Positions 6,668-15,560 are shown, counted from the stretch's first letter. The stretch: DNA of 64,000 nucleotides from Luteipulveratus flavus (GCF_029080175.1 NZ_JARFJC010000022.1); one strand, 5' to 3'. The notes: a model not told the origin generated them from the letters alone. Made by a program: numbers and translations.

Positions 6668-9432
6668 GCGGTGAGCTCCGAATTCAGCTGCTGCAGCAGG
6701 AGTTCCGCGCGGTCCTCGCCCAGGTCGCGCAGCGCGCCGTCGACGCCACCACGCTCGGTGAACGGCGCCTCGTCCAGGTCCTCGGGGTCGATCCCCGCCG
6801 AGGACGCGATCACCTCGACCATTCGGTCCAGCCACCACCTCTCCAGAGCCGAGAAGGTCGTCCCGGACTGCGCCTGCTGAGCCAGCCACCCGGCGTACCG
6901 TTCACGGACACGGTCGGCGTACGGCACCAGCTCCTGATCGACGCCGACCGTATAGCGCAGCAGCGACACCAGGTCGGTCAGGGTGTGCCGTGCACTGTGC
7001 TTCACCTTGCCGGCGTCCAGCACCTCGAACGACGCCCAGATCAGGTCCGGCGTCCAGTTGTACGGCGGTCGACTGATGCGGTCCGCGAGCTCCTGGATGT
7101 CGGGGAACGCGATCCGCCGCTCCCGGGACTCACCGAGCAGCTGGATGGCGGTGATCTCGGCGCGGTGCTCCTCCAGGTACGCCCGCCACGACTCGACCAC
7201 CGACTCCGCCCGGCTCTTGTCGACCACACCGCTCGCGTCGAGCAGGGTGTCTACGCTGACCTCGTCGACGATCCGGTCGTGCGTGGCGCGCAGCTCCAGG
7301 ATGCGGTTGCGCAGGTCTGGGTTGGCTGCGAGCGGCTTCGTCGCGTCGTCCAGCAGGCGCTGGACCGTCTCGGCGGGCTCGATCGACGGGTTCGCAGCGA
7401 CCGCTCGGGCCTGGACGTCGGGGTCGACCGCATCCACCAGTGAGCGGACCAGGTCACGTATCGGCAGCTCGGAGACACCGTCGAGCTCGTCCCGTTCCTC
7501 CGGCGTCAGCTGGAGCTCCAGCTTCGCCAGACGCGACGCGAGCGTGGCGGTCTCGTCCTCGGTCAACGACAGCGACGCCGCCTTGTCCAGCAGCTTCTTG
7601 AGCGAGACGCCCTTCTCCCGGTTCAGCGGCGGCTCGACGAAGTCGTGCTCGGTGACACCCACCGCGTCGACCAGCACAAACCGGGTCTTCGTCGCCGCGT
7701 CCGGCGTCACCGACTGGAAGTCCGCCGGCGCGATCGTGCGCGCACCCCGACCCTTCATCTGCTCGAAGTACTGCGCCGAGCGGACGTCCCGCATGAAGAA
7801 GACGCACTCCAGCGGCTTCACGTCCGTCCCCGTCGCGATCATGTCGACCGTCACCGCGATGCGCAGATTCGGCGAGGTGCGGAACGCCTTCAGCTGCTTG
7901 TCGGCGTCGCGGGCGTTGTAGGTGACCTTCGCGGCGAAGTCGTTGCCCTTGCCGAACACCTCCCGCACGGTCGTGACGATCTCCTCGGCGTGCGCGTCGT
8001 CCTTGGCGAAGATCAGCGTCTTCGGCACCGCCGTGCGGCCGGGGAAGATCTCGGTGAAGAGCCGGTCGCGGAACGTCTCCAGCACCAGCCGGATCTGCGC
8101 CTTCGCGGTCACCGCCCGGTCCAGCTGCTTGTGGGTGTACTCGACGTCCTCGTCCAGAGCCTCGAGCTTCTCCTTCCGGGTGCGCCGGTCGACCTTCGGG
8201 ACGATCGTCCCCGCGTCGATGCGGCCGCCCTGCTCGGAGATCTCCGTCCGGATCCGGTAGAGGTCGAAGTCGACGTTCACCCGGTCCGCGACCGACTGCG
8301 GGTAGGTGTACTCCGACACGAGGTTCTGCCGGAAGAACGCGAACGTCTGCTTGCCCGGTGTCGCCGTCAGCCCGACGACGTGCGCGTCGAAGTACTCCAG
8401 CACGCCACGCCACACGCCGTAGATCGATCGGTGCGCCTCGTCCACGATGACCAGGTCGAAGGTCTCCGGCGGCAATGACGGGTTGTACGACACCGTGACC
8501 GGCGCGTCCGGCACAAAGTCGTCCAGGCCAGGGTCATCATCGGCGGGGACCGCCTCGTTCCGCAGCACCTTGAAGACCCGTTGGATCGTCGAGATCACGA
8601 CGTTGCTGCTCGCGAGCATCCCGGCGCTGGTGAGCTTGTCGACCCCGTAGATCTCGGTGAATCGGCGGCCGTCGTCGGGTGTGCGGTAGTTGTGGAACTC
8701 GGCCGTCGTCTGCGTCGCCAGGTTGTTGCGGTCGACGAGGACCAGCACGCGCCGGAACCCGCCGAACTTCAGCAGCCGGTACGCCGACGTCACCGCCGTG
8801 TACGTCTTGCCTGCACCCGTCGCCATCTGTACCAGCGACCGGTCGAAGTGCTGCTCCGCCAGCGACCGCTCCACACCCTCGATGGCGGTGATCTGCGCCG
8901 GCCGCAGCGCGGAGGTGTCGAGCGGAGGCAGGTGCTGGACCTTCCCGCGCCAGGTCGGTCGCTCCGGGTCGGTCGCGGCGTCCCGCATGACCCGGGCCAG
9001 CGTCTCCGGACGAGGCACGTTGAACAGTCTGCGCGCTCGCGGCTCGGGGTCGTACCCGTTGGTCATGTGCGTCTCGGAGCCACTTGCCTCGAACACGAAC
9101 GGCAGGCGCCCGTCGACCGTCAGCGCCTTGAGCCGGACCTCGGCGGGAAGCCCGTCGGCGTACATGGCCGACTGCCACTCCACGCCACTGAGCGTCTGAC
9201 CCTGCGGCTTGGCCTCGATGACACCGACAGCCTTCTGATCGACGTACAGCAGGTAGTCAGCCCGGCCGTGACCGGACTTCATGACGACCTCACGGCACGC
9301 AACACCTTGTGCGGCAAAGAGATTCAGTGTCTTCTTGTCCTGGACGGACCAACCAGCATCGGTCAGCTGCTGGTCGATGAGCACGCGCGCGCGTTGCTCG
9401 GCCGCGAGCCGGTTATCCCCCTCGGCATCCAC
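6664..9432 (-). CDS. hsdR: Type I restriction endonuclease/translocase HsdR
   Basis: Motor and nuclease subunit. From the N-terminus: a PD-(D/E)xK nuclease domain (GRADYLLYV, then VGVIEAK near residue 66), two RecA-like helicase domains with Walker A ATGAGKT near 201, DEAH near 327 and GLTATP near 357, a motif VI region YFEQMKGRGARTI, and an EcoEI-type C-terminal domain. All key residues are present. The frame opens at GTG 9489, only 2 nt from the flanking hairpin. GTG 9432 is preferred because a TAGAGT -10 element lies 7 nt upstream, giving a leaderless start, and the protein then begins close to the usual EQRARVLID helix. It is the first gene of the island operon. Confidence 0.93.
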   Translation of the reverse strand: MDAEGDNRLAAEQRARVLIDQQLTDAGWSVQDKKTLNLFAAQGVACREVVMKSGHGRADYLLYVDQKAVGVIEAKPQGQTLSGVEWQSAMYADGLPAEVRLKALTVDGRLPFVFEASGSETHMTNGYDPEPRARRLFNVPRPETLARVMRDAATDPERPTWRGKVQHLPPLDTSALRPAQITAIEGVERSLAEQHFDRSLVQMATGAGKTYTAVTSAYRLLKFGGFRRVLVLVDRNNLATQTTAEFHNYRTPDDGRRFTEIYGVDKLTSAGMLASSNVVISTIQRVFKVLRNEAVPADDDPGLDDFVPDAPVTVSYNPSLPPETFDLVIVDEAHRSIYGVWRGVLEYFDAHVVGLTATPGKQTFAFFRQNLVSEYTYPQSVADRVNVDFDLYRIRTEISEQGGRIDAGTIVPKVDRRTRKEKLEALDEDVEYTHKQLDRAVTAKAQIRLVLETFRDRLFTEIFPGRTAVPKTLIFAKDDAHAEEIVTTVREVFGKGNDFAAKVTYNARDADKQLKAFRTSPNLRIAVTVDMIATGTDVKPLECVFFMRDVRSAQYFEQMKGRGARTIAPADFQSVTPDAATKTRFVLVDAVGVTEHDFVEPPLNREKGVSLKKLLDKAASLSLTEDETATLASRLAKLELQLTPEERDELDGVSELPIRDLVRSLVDAVDPDVQARAVAANPSIEPAETVQRLLDDATKPLAANPDLRNRILELRATHDRIVDEVSVDTLLDASGVVDKSRAESVVESWRAYLEEHRAEITAIQLLGESRERRIAFPDIQELADRISRPPYNWTPDLIWASFEVLDAGKVKHSARHTLTDLVSLLRYTVGVDQELVPYADRVRERYAGWLAQQAQSGTTFSALERWWLDRMVEVIASSAGIDPEDLDEAPFTERGGVDGALRDLGEDRAELLLQQLNSELTA

Positions 9433-9439
9433 CAGCACG

Positions 9440-9445
9440 ACTCTA
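9440..9445 (-). promoter_or_regulatory. -10 element for leaderless hsdR transcription
   Basis: TAGAGT on the minus strand matches the actinobacterial TANNNT -10 and ends 7 nt before the GTG at 9432. Only about 45 nt separate it from the terminator hairpin at 9492-9533, so this is nearly the only place a promoter for the island can lie. No convincing -35 is visible. Confidence 0.45.
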
Positions 9446-9491
9446 GTCGCGTCGGTGCGCGATACGGGTGATCTCGACGATGCGAGCACAG

Positions 9492-9533
9492 CGACGGATC
9501 CCCCGGGACTCAGGGGTCTCGGGGGATCCGTCG
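9492..9533. terminator. Terminator hairpin, right flank of the defence island
   Basis: An 18-bp inverted repeat (9492-9509 with 9516-9533, one G-T pair) with a TCAGGG loop, just after the aldehyde dehydrogenase stop and just before hsdR. It matches the hairpin at 672-715 over almost its whole length, including the loop and flanking bases. Confidence 0.85.
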
Positions 9534-9540
9534 TACGGGG

Positions 9541-10923
9541 CTACTTCTTCGTGGCGGCGACGCGGACCAGCTTGCGGTTCACGAACTCGTTCATGCCCTC
9601 CTTGGACAGCTCGCGGCCGTACCCGGAGCGCTTCACGCCACCGAACGGCAGCCCGGGCAGCGTCGTCCCGTGCTCGTTCACGAACGCCATGCCGACATCG
9701 AGCCGGGCGGCGACCTCGGCGGCCTTCTCGGGGTCGTCGCTCCACACCGAGCCGGACAGCCCGAACGAAGACTCGTTGGCCAGGCGTACGGCCTCGTCGG
9801 CGTCGGACACCCGGTAGACCATGGCGACCGGGCCGAACAGCTCCTCCGACCAGGCGCGCATCTTCGGCGTGAGGTCGGTGAGGACGGTCGGGGCGTAGAA
9901 CGAGCCGGGTCGGTCGAGCGGCTTGCCGCCGGTACGCACGGTCGCGCCCTTGGAGACCGCGTCCCGCACCTGCTCGTCGAGGTCGTCGCGGGCGTCCTTG
10001 GAGGACATCGGCCCGACGCGCGTCGCCTCGTCGGTCGGGTCGCCGACGGTGGCCTTCTCGACCTCCTGGGTGAGGGCGTCCACGAAGTCGTCGTAGATCG
10101 CGTCGTCGACGAACATCCGCTTGGGAGAGTTGCACGCCTGGCCGCAGTTGGACAGCCGGGCCCGTGCCGCGACCTTGGCCATCGTGCCCACGTCGGCGGC
10201 GTCGAGCACCACCATCGGGTCGGAGCCGCCGAGCTCGAGCACGGACTTGGTGAGGTTCTTGCCGGCCGCCTCGGCGACGGACGCGCCTGCGGCCTCGCTG
10301 CCGGTCAGCGAGACGCCCTGCACCCGCGGGTCGGCGATGACGTCCGGGATCAGCTTGCTGGAGGCGAACAGGTTGATGTACCCGCCCTCGAGCAGGCCGG
10401 CGTCCCGCAGCACCTCCTCGATGAGCGAGGACGACGCCGCGCAGATGCCGGCGTGCTTGAGCAGGATCGTGTTGCCGAGCATGAGGTTCGGCGCGGCGAA
10501 CCGGGCCACCTGGTAGTACGGGTAGTTCCACGGCATGACGCCGAGCAGCACGCCGACCGGCTCCTTGCGGACGACGCTGCGCAGCGCGCCCTGCGCGTCC
10601 AGCTCCTCGTCCTCCAGCAGGTCGGGGCCGTGCTCGGCGTACCAGCCGTAGATCGACCCCGACAGCTTCACCTCGCCCTTGGCCTCGCGCATCGGCTTGC
10701 CCATCTCGACCGCGATGGCCCGGGCCAGCTCGTCGGCGCGCTCGTCGTACAGCTCGGCCGTACGCCTCAGCACCTGGGCGCGGTCATGCGGCGAGGTCTG
10801 CCGCCAGGTCTCGTACGCGGTGTGCGCCTTCTCGACCGCGGCGAGCGCGCCGTCGCGGTCGAGCTCGTCGAAGGTCTTCTCGACCTCGCCGGTGGCGGGG
10901 TTCTCGGTCCGGTAGTTCGCCAT
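9541..10923 (-). CDS. NAD(P)-dependent succinate-semialdehyde-type aldehyde dehydrogenase
   Basis: Cytosolic aldehyde dehydrogenase oxidising an aldehyde, probably succinate semialdehyde or a related short aldehyde, to the acid. The 460 residues keep the family layout: Rossmann NAD-binding region with MPWNYPYYQ, the general-base Glu in LELGGSDPM near residue 228, the catalytic Cys in NCGQACNSP near 262, and the closing PFGGVKRSGYGRE. GabD/Sad-type members share the short N-terminus seen here. The ATG at 10923 has GGAAGGAC 8 nt upstream. A GATT/15 nt/GGGTAG promoter lies 39 nt ahead, pointing to general-stress control. It stands alone; the exact substrate cannot be fixed from sequence. Confidence 0.93.
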   Translation of the reverse strand: MANYRTENPATGEVEKTFDELDRDGALAAVEKAHTAYETWRQTSPHDRAQVLRRTAELYDERADELARAIAVEMGKPMREAKGEVKLSGSIYGWYAEHGPDLLEDEELDAQGALRSVVRKEPVGVLLGVMPWNYPYYQVARFAAPNLMLGNTILLKHAGICAASSSLIEEVLRDAGLLEGGYINLFASSKLIPDVIADPRVQGVSLTGSEAAGASVAEAAGKNLTKSVLELGGSDPMVVLDAADVGTMAKVAARARLSNCGQACNSPKRMFVDDAIYDDFVDALTQEVEKATVGDPTDEATRVGPMSSKDARDDLDEQVRDAVSKGATVRTGGKPLDRPGSFYAPTVLTDLTPKMRAWSEELFGPVAMVYRVSDADEAVRLANESSFGLSGSVWSDDPEKAAEVAARLDVGMAFVNEHGTTLPGLPFGGVKRSGYGRELSKEGMNEFVNRKLVRVAATKK

Positions 10924-10961
10924 GAGTCGTCCTTCCGTGCTGAGAGGTCTCCTGCACATCG

Positions 10962-10986
10962 CTACCCGATCGAAGGCCGCCCAATC
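10962..10986 (-). promoter_or_regulatory. SigB-type promoter of the aldehyde dehydrogenase
   Basis: Minus strand: GATT (10983-10986), 15-nt spacer, GGGTAG (10962-10967), 39 nt before the start. Matches the G-N-T-T/GGGTA pattern shared by many promoters here. Confidence 0.6.
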
Positions 10987-11037
10987 AAGCGCACCGACCG
11001 GCGCCGGCGAACGGCGGTCGACCCGACGGAGCCGGCC

Positions 11038-13461
11038 TCAGAGCGTGACGGGCGCCCGACCGGGCGGCTGAGCGGGTCGCGGGGTCAGCGGCTCGACGGC
11101 CGTCCACGGTCGGGAGATCGGCTCGCCGGGCTGCAGGGTGATGTCCTCCCGCTCCCGCCCCGAGCAGTGCGTCAGCTCCAGCGGCTCGTCGCCGGCCAAG
11201 GCGTACCGGACCGAGCCGGCGGTGATCTCGACGGTGAGCCGGCACTGCTTCGGGCGGACCGCGAAGCGCAGCCGGTGCCAGCCGGGCGGCAGCTGCGGGC
11301 GGAACAGAAGCCGTTCGGGCAGCGAGCGCATCCCGCCGAAGCCGGCGACCAGCGCGAGCCATCCGCCGGCCATGGACGCGATGTGCAGGCCGTCCCGCGC
11401 GTTGTGCTCCAGGTCCTTCAGGTCCATCAGCGCCGCCTCGGCGAGGTACTCCGCGGCCAGGTCGAGGTGACCGACCTCGGCGGCGACCACCGCCTGCGTA
11501 CACGCCGAGAGCGAGGAGTCCCGCACGGTGATCGGCTCGTAGTACGCGAACGCGCGCGCCTTCTCCTCGTCGGTGAACGCCTCCCCGCACCAGTGCAGCG
11601 CGAGCATCAGGTCGGCCTGCTTGATCACCTGCTTGCGGTACAGGTCGAAGTACGGGGCGTGCAGCAGCAGCGGGTACTCCTCGTCGCGGGCGGAGCGCTC
11701 GAAGTCCCACTCCTGCCAGTCGGTGAACCCGCGGCACTGCTCGTGCACCTGCTTGTCCTCGTTGTACGGCATCGACATCCGCCCGGCCGCGTCCAGCCAG
11801 GACTCGATCTCGGCGTCGTCGACGTCCGCGGCCGGCCAGCGCCTGGCCACATAGGCGGCGGACCGCAGGTTCTGCGCGGCCATCAGGTTGGTGTAGATGT
11901 TGTCGTCGCACACGGCGGTGTACTCGTCCGGGCCGGTGACGCCGTCGATGTGGAAGCACTCGTCGGCGCCGACGTGGCCGAGCGACATCCACAGCCGCGC
12001 GGTCTCGACGAGCAGCGGCTGGGCGCACTCACGGCCGAAGTCCTCGTCCTGGGTCCACCACAGGTGCCTGGCCGCCGCCACGGCGACGTCGGCGTTGACG
12101 TGCACCGCGGCCGTCCCCGCCGGCCAGTACGCCGAGCACTCCTGGCCGCGGATCGTCCGCCAGGGGAACGCCGCGCCGTTCAGCCGGAGCGTGCTCGCCC
12201 GTTCCTTGGCCAGCTCCAGGGTGGACAGCCGCCAGCGCAGCGCGTCGTTCGCGGCGTCCGGGGCGGTGACGGTCAGCAGCGGGAGGACGAACTGCTCGGT
12301 GTCCCAGAACGCGTGCCCGTCGTACCCCGTGCCGGTCAGGCCCTTGGCCGCGATGGCCCGACGCTCCGTACGGGCACCCGCCTGGTAGGCGTGGAACACA
12401 TTGAACCGCACTGCCTGCTGGATCTCGACCGGGCCGTCCAGCTCGACGTCGGCGCCCGCCCAGAACTCCTCGTACGCCCGCTCCTGCTCCTCCAGCACGC
12501 CCTCCCAGTGGGCGTCGCGTGCGCTCATCAGGGCGGCGGCGACCTGGTCGCGCAGCGCCGGCATGGACCGCTGGCTGGACCAGCCGTACGACACGAACTT
12601 GACCATCCGCAGCTGCTCGCCGGGCTGCAGGCTGGTCGAGACGGACACGCGCGCCCAGTTCGGGTGGTGCGAGATCGCCTCCACCGAGTGGCCGTTCGGC
12701 GTGAAGATGTGGTGGTCCATGGCCGCCGCCAGCTGCAGCTTGCTGGCCCGGGTGCGGTGGATCAGCAGCGCGCTCAGCCCGTCGGCATGGTGGTCCACCG
12801 GCTTCAGGACGTCCTTCATCGCGGCCGTCACCCGCGGGTCGTCGGAGCGGCTCGGCGTGTGCTCGTTCGCGACCAGCTCGGACTGGGCCACGACACGCAG
12901 CGGCCGGTCGACGGGCTCGACCCGGTAGTCGATCGCCAGCAGCGACCGGCGGGTCAGCGAGACGAGCCGGGTGCTGCGGATGCGGACCAGCTTGTCGGCC
13001 GGGGAGCGCCACACCAGGTCACGTTCGAGCACGCCCCGCCGAAGGTCGAGAACCCTTTCGTGCGAGATGATCTCGCCGTACCGCAGGTCCAACGGCTCGT
13101 CGTCCACCAGCAACCGGATCAGCTTGCCGTCTGTCACGTTGACCACGGTCTGCCCGGACTCCGGATAGCCGTACCCGGCCTCCGCGTACGGCAGCGGCCG
13201 CGTCTCGTAGAAGGACGCGAGGTAGGTGCCGGGCAGGCCCGACGGGTCGCCCTCGTCGAGGTTGCCGCGCGCGCCGATGTGCCCGTTGGAGAGCGTGAAC
13301 AGCGACTCGGAGACGGCCAGGCTCTCCTGGCTCAGGCCGACCTCGCGAACCTGCCACGGCTCCACCAGGATCCGGTGGTTGTCGCCGAGGGTGTGGGAGC
13401 CGACCAGCTCCTGCTCCTCCGCCAGGTCCTCGGTGGGGCCGACGCGCTCCGCCTCGCTCAC
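11038..13461 (-). CDS. Glycoside hydrolase family 65 disaccharide phosphorylase
   Basis: Phosphorylase of the maltose/trehalose/kojibiose type, splitting a disaccharide with inorganic phosphate into beta-glucose 1-phosphate and glucose. The 807-residue length is typical. An N-terminal beta-sandwich (SNGHIGARGNLDEG) precedes the (alpha/alpha)6 barrel; the catalytic acid is the Glu of VTGPDEYTAVCDDNIYTN near residue 510, and HAFWDTEQFVLPLL is a substrate-loop block. A C-terminal beta-domain follows. The GTG start at 13461 overlaps the stop of the beta-phosphoglucomutase gene as GTGA. That partner isomerises beta-glucose 1-phosphate to glucose 6-phosphate, which supports a phosphorylase over a hydrolase. 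Which disaccharide is used is not clear. Confidence 0.93.
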   Translation of the reverse strand: MSEAERVGPTEDLAEEQELVGSHTLGDNHRILVEPWQVREVGLSQESLAVSESLFTLSNGHIGARGNLDEGDPSGLPGTYLASFYETRPLPYAEAGYGYPESGQTVVNVTDGKLIRLLVDDEPLDLRYGEIISHERVLDLRRGVLERDLVWRSPADKLVRIRSTRLVSLTRRSLLAIDYRVEPVDRPLRVVAQSELVANEHTPSRSDDPRVTAAMKDVLKPVDHHADGLSALLIHRTRASKLQLAAAMDHHIFTPNGHSVEAISHHPNWARVSVSTSLQPGEQLRMVKFVSYGWSSQRSMPALRDQVAAALMSARDAHWEGVLEEQERAYEEFWAGADVELDGPVEIQQAVRFNVFHAYQAGARTERRAIAAKGLTGTGYDGHAFWDTEQFVLPLLTVTAPDAANDALRWRLSTLELAKERASTLRLNGAAFPWRTIRGQECSAYWPAGTAAVHVNADVAVAAARHLWWTQDEDFGRECAQPLLVETARLWMSLGHVGADECFHIDGVTGPDEYTAVCDDNIYTNLMAAQNLRSAAYVARRWPAADVDDAEIESWLDAAGRMSMPYNEDKQVHEQCRGFTDWQEWDFERSARDEEYPLLLHAPYFDLYRKQVIKQADLMLALHWCGEAFTDEEKARAFAYYEPITVRDSSLSACTQAVVAAEVGHLDLAAEYLAEAALMDLKDLEHNARDGLHIASMAGGWLALVAGFGGMRSLPERLLFRPQLPPGWHRLRFAVRPKQCRLTVEITAGSVRYALAGDEPLELTHCSGREREDITLQPGEPISRPWTAVEPLTPRPAQPPGRAPVTL

Positions 13462-14177
13462 AGCAGCTCGCCCAGGTCGGCCACGACGGTGCTCGCGCCG
13501 TGCTCCCGTAGCGCGTCGGCGTGCCGGTCGTCGACACGGTTCACGCCGACGACGTAGCCGAACGCGCCCCGCCGGCCGGCCTCGACGCCGGACGTCGCGT
13601 CCTCGAAGACCGCCGCCTGCTCGGCCGTGACACCCGCGCGAGCCGCGCCCGCGAGGAAGGAGTCGGGGGCGGGCTTGCCCGGGATGCCCTCCTGCTGGAG
13701 GGTCACACCGTCGACCCGGTCCTCGACGAGCGCGTCCAGGCCGGTGACGCGCAGGACGTCCGCGGTGTTGGCGCTGGAGGAGACCACGATCCGGCGCAGC
13801 CCGGCGTCACGGGCGGCCTCGAGGTAGCGGCGAGAGCCCTCGAACACGGTCACGCCGTCGTCGTGGATGCGGCGCAGCACGTCGGCGTTCTTGCGCTCGC
13901 CGATGGCCATGATCGTGTCGGCGTCGGCACCGTCCTCCGGGCCACCTTCCGGCGGCGTGATGCCCCTCGAACGGAGGAAGTCGCGGACCCCGTCGAGGCG
14001 GGGCTTGCCGTCGACGTGCTCGGTGTAGTCGTCGTCGGTGAACGGCGGCCGGCCGTGGCGCTCCAGGACGGGGTCGAACGTCGCCTTCCACGCGGCGCGA
14101 TGAACGGCGGCGGTGTCGGTGAGCACCCCGTCGAGGTCGAACAGACAAGCGCGGATCGCGTCCGGAAGTCCGAGCAC
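13458..14177 (-). CDS. pgmB: Beta-phosphoglucomutase family HAD phosphatase
   Basis: HAD-superfamily mutase converting beta-glucose 1-phosphate to glucose 6-phosphate. The 239 residues hold the nucleophile motif DLDGVLTDTA at the N-terminus, motif II (VVSSSAN), the Lys of GKPAPDSFL and the acidic motif EDATSGVEAG; the cap domain contains HVDGKPRLDGVRDFLRSRG, typical of bacterial beta-PGM. The GTG at 14177 was chosen because the conserved domain begins within 10 residues of it; the frame extends 34 codons further up without family similarity. First gene of a two-gene operon with the GH65 phosphorylase. The intergenic region upstream has a palindromic CGGGTACCCG at about 14245-14254. Confidence 0.9.
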   Translation of the reverse strand: MLGLPDAIRACLFDLDGVLTDTAAVHRAAWKATFDPVLERHGRPPFTDDDYTEHVDGKPRLDGVRDFLRSRGITPPEGGPEDGADADTIMAIGERKNADVLRRIHDDGVTVFEGSRRYLEAARDAGLRRIVVSSSANTADVLRVTGLDALVEDRVDGVTLQQEGIPGKPAPDSFLAGAARAGVTAEQAAVFEDATSGVEAGRRGAFGYVVGVNRVDDRHADALREHGASTVVADLGELL

Positions 14178-14261
14178 GCATCGATCGTGGCACGGATGTG
14201 TCCCGAAGCCACGCACCTGGACGGGAAGTCCGGCGACGACCGTTCCGGGTACCCGTCCTCG

Positions 14262-14286
14262 GGTTGGACGCGAGGTCACCGGGTAG
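14262..14286 (+). promoter_or_regulatory. SigB-type promoter of the 66-residue acidic protein
   Basis: GGTT (14262-14265), 15-nt spacer, GGGTAG (14281-14286), ending 10 nt before the ATG, so the transcript would be nearly leaderless. Confidence 0.55.
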
Positions 14287-14296
14287 CACTTGAGGT

Positions 14297-14497
14297 ATGA
14301 GTGACGACGGACAGATCTCGGAGAACAGCCGGCTGCGCCCGAGCAGCACCGACCCGGAGTCGGCCAGCGACGGCTCCGACGCCATCCCGGACGGCGCCGC
14401 TGCCCGCCAGGAGGCGGACGGCGCGCCGCACGAGAACGCCGACGCAGTGGGGGTCGACGACGGCATCCACGAGGACGACGACTCCCGTACCGACTGA
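14297..14497 (+). CDS. Small acidic, disordered protein (hypothetical)
   Basis: A 66-residue protein rich in Asp, Glu, Ser, Ala and Gly with no hydrophobic core, ending GIHEDDDSRTD; it should be intrinsically disordered. Function unknown. Support for a real gene: a good GGTT/GGGTAG promoter directly upstream, a GAGG just ahead of the ATG, high third-position GC, and a stop placed 1 nt before the end of the convergent epimerase gene. It resembles in composition the 81-residue acidic protein at 16128-16373. Confidence 0.65.
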   Translation: MSDDGQISENSRLRPSSTDPESASDGSDAIPDGAAARQEADGAPHENADAVGVDDGIHEDDDSRTD

Positions 14498-14498
14498 G

Positions 14499-15551
14499 TC
14501 AGGGCGTGTTGCGCACGTTGGTCCACACCTCGTGCGAACGCAGCGGGCCGCTCGTGCGCGGGTCCAGCGGCGGCGTCGCCGGCGCGGTCCCGTCGCGCAG
14601 GCCGGCCAGCATGTCGCGGACGGCGTCGCCGCCGGACCAGGCGGGCTGCCAACCCAGCTCGACGTGAGCGCGCTGGGTCGACATGCGGGGGACCTGGTTG
14701 AGCAGGTCGAACAGCCCTGGTGACGTCGGCGTGAGCCGGGCCGCCCACGCGGCGTGGATACCGGCGCGGGACAGACCGCGCGGGACCTGCACGACGCGCG
14801 CGCCCAGCATCGAGGCGATGGTCGGCATGTCCACCGTGTCCCCCGCCGACAGGTTGTACGCGCCCGCGGCGTCCTCGGCGGCGAGCGCGAGCTGGTAGGC
14901 GTGCGCCACGTCGTCGGCGTGCACGGCCTGCATCTCCACCCCGCCTGGGTCGGGCAGCACCGGCAGCCGTCCCTCGGCGAGGAAGCGGCCCGGCACGAGC
15001 GGTCCGGCGAACAGCCGCCGCTGCTGGGTCGCCGCGCCGGCCTGGAAGGTGAACGCCGGCCGCATCCGGACGACGCGCGTCCGGTGGTGCTCGCGCTCGA
15101 AGATGTCCAGCAGCCGCTCGACGTAAGCCTTCTCGCGGCTGTACGCCGACGTCGGCACGCCGTGCGTCGGCCAGGTCTCCGACACCGGGGTGTCGTCCCG
15201 CTTCGCGGAGTACGCCCCGACCGACGACGCCTGGAGGAGGACGCGCACCTGGGAGAGCGCGATCGCGTCCAGCAGCCGGGCGGTGCCGAGGACGTTCGCC
15301 TGCCAGGTCAGGTCGGGGTCGCGGGTGGGCTGCATCAGCCACGCGAGGTTGACGACCGCGTCCACCCCGTCGAGCAGGTCCGTCGGGAGGGGCTGAGCGA
15401 GGTCGACCGCGCGCCATAGCGCCGGTGCCGGGAACTGCGCTGGTCTGCGGCGTGAGGCCCCGACCAGCTCCGTGACGCCCGGGTCGTCGAGCAGGCGACG
15501 GACCACGCAGGTTCCGACGTTTCCGGTGGCTCCGAGGACGAGTACCTTCAT
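14499..15551 (-). CDS. NAD-dependent epimerase/dehydratase (extended SDR)
   Basis: 350-residue Rossmann-fold protein of the extended short-chain dehydrogenase family. It begins with MKVLVLGATGNVGTCVVRRLL (the GxxGxxG nucleotide-binding loop), has an active-site SSVGAYSA strand and the YxxxK pair in SAYSREKAYVERLL. These enzymes act on nucleotide sugars or lipid-linked substrates; the substrate cannot be told here. The ATG at 15551 is 9 nt after a GTTT/15 nt/GGGTAG promoter, so the mRNA is nearly leaderless and under likely SigB-type control. Single gene, convergent with the 66-residue acidic protein. Confidence 0.88.
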   Translation of the reverse strand: MKVLVLGATGNVGTCVVRRLLDDPGVTELVGASRRRPAQFPAPALWRAVDLAQPLPTDLLDGVDAVVNLAWLMQPTRDPDLTWQANVLGTARLLDAIALSQVRVLLQASSVGAYSAKRDDTPVSETWPTHGVPTSAYSREKAYVERLLDIFEREHHRTRVVRMRPAFTFQAGAATQQRRLFAGPLVPGRFLAEGRLPVLPDPGGVEMQAVHADDVAHAYQLALAAEDAAGAYNLSAGDTVDMPTIASMLGARVVQVPRGLSRAGIHAAWAARLTPTSPGLFDLLNQVPRMSTQRAHVELGWQPAWSGGDAVRDMLAGLRDGTAPATPPLDPRTSGPLRSHEVWTNVRNTP

Positions 15552-15560
15552 CTGCCTGGC

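Noticed and set aside
672..9533. Flanking repeats of the island as att sites
   Set aside because: No integrase, transposase or tRNA lies at the ends; the repeats are terminator hairpins, so site-specific integration is unsupported.
9670..13557. A 1295-codon plus-strand frame opposite the aldehyde dehydrogenase and GH65 genes
   Set aside because: Antisense shadow of two well-supported genes; no recognisable protein features.
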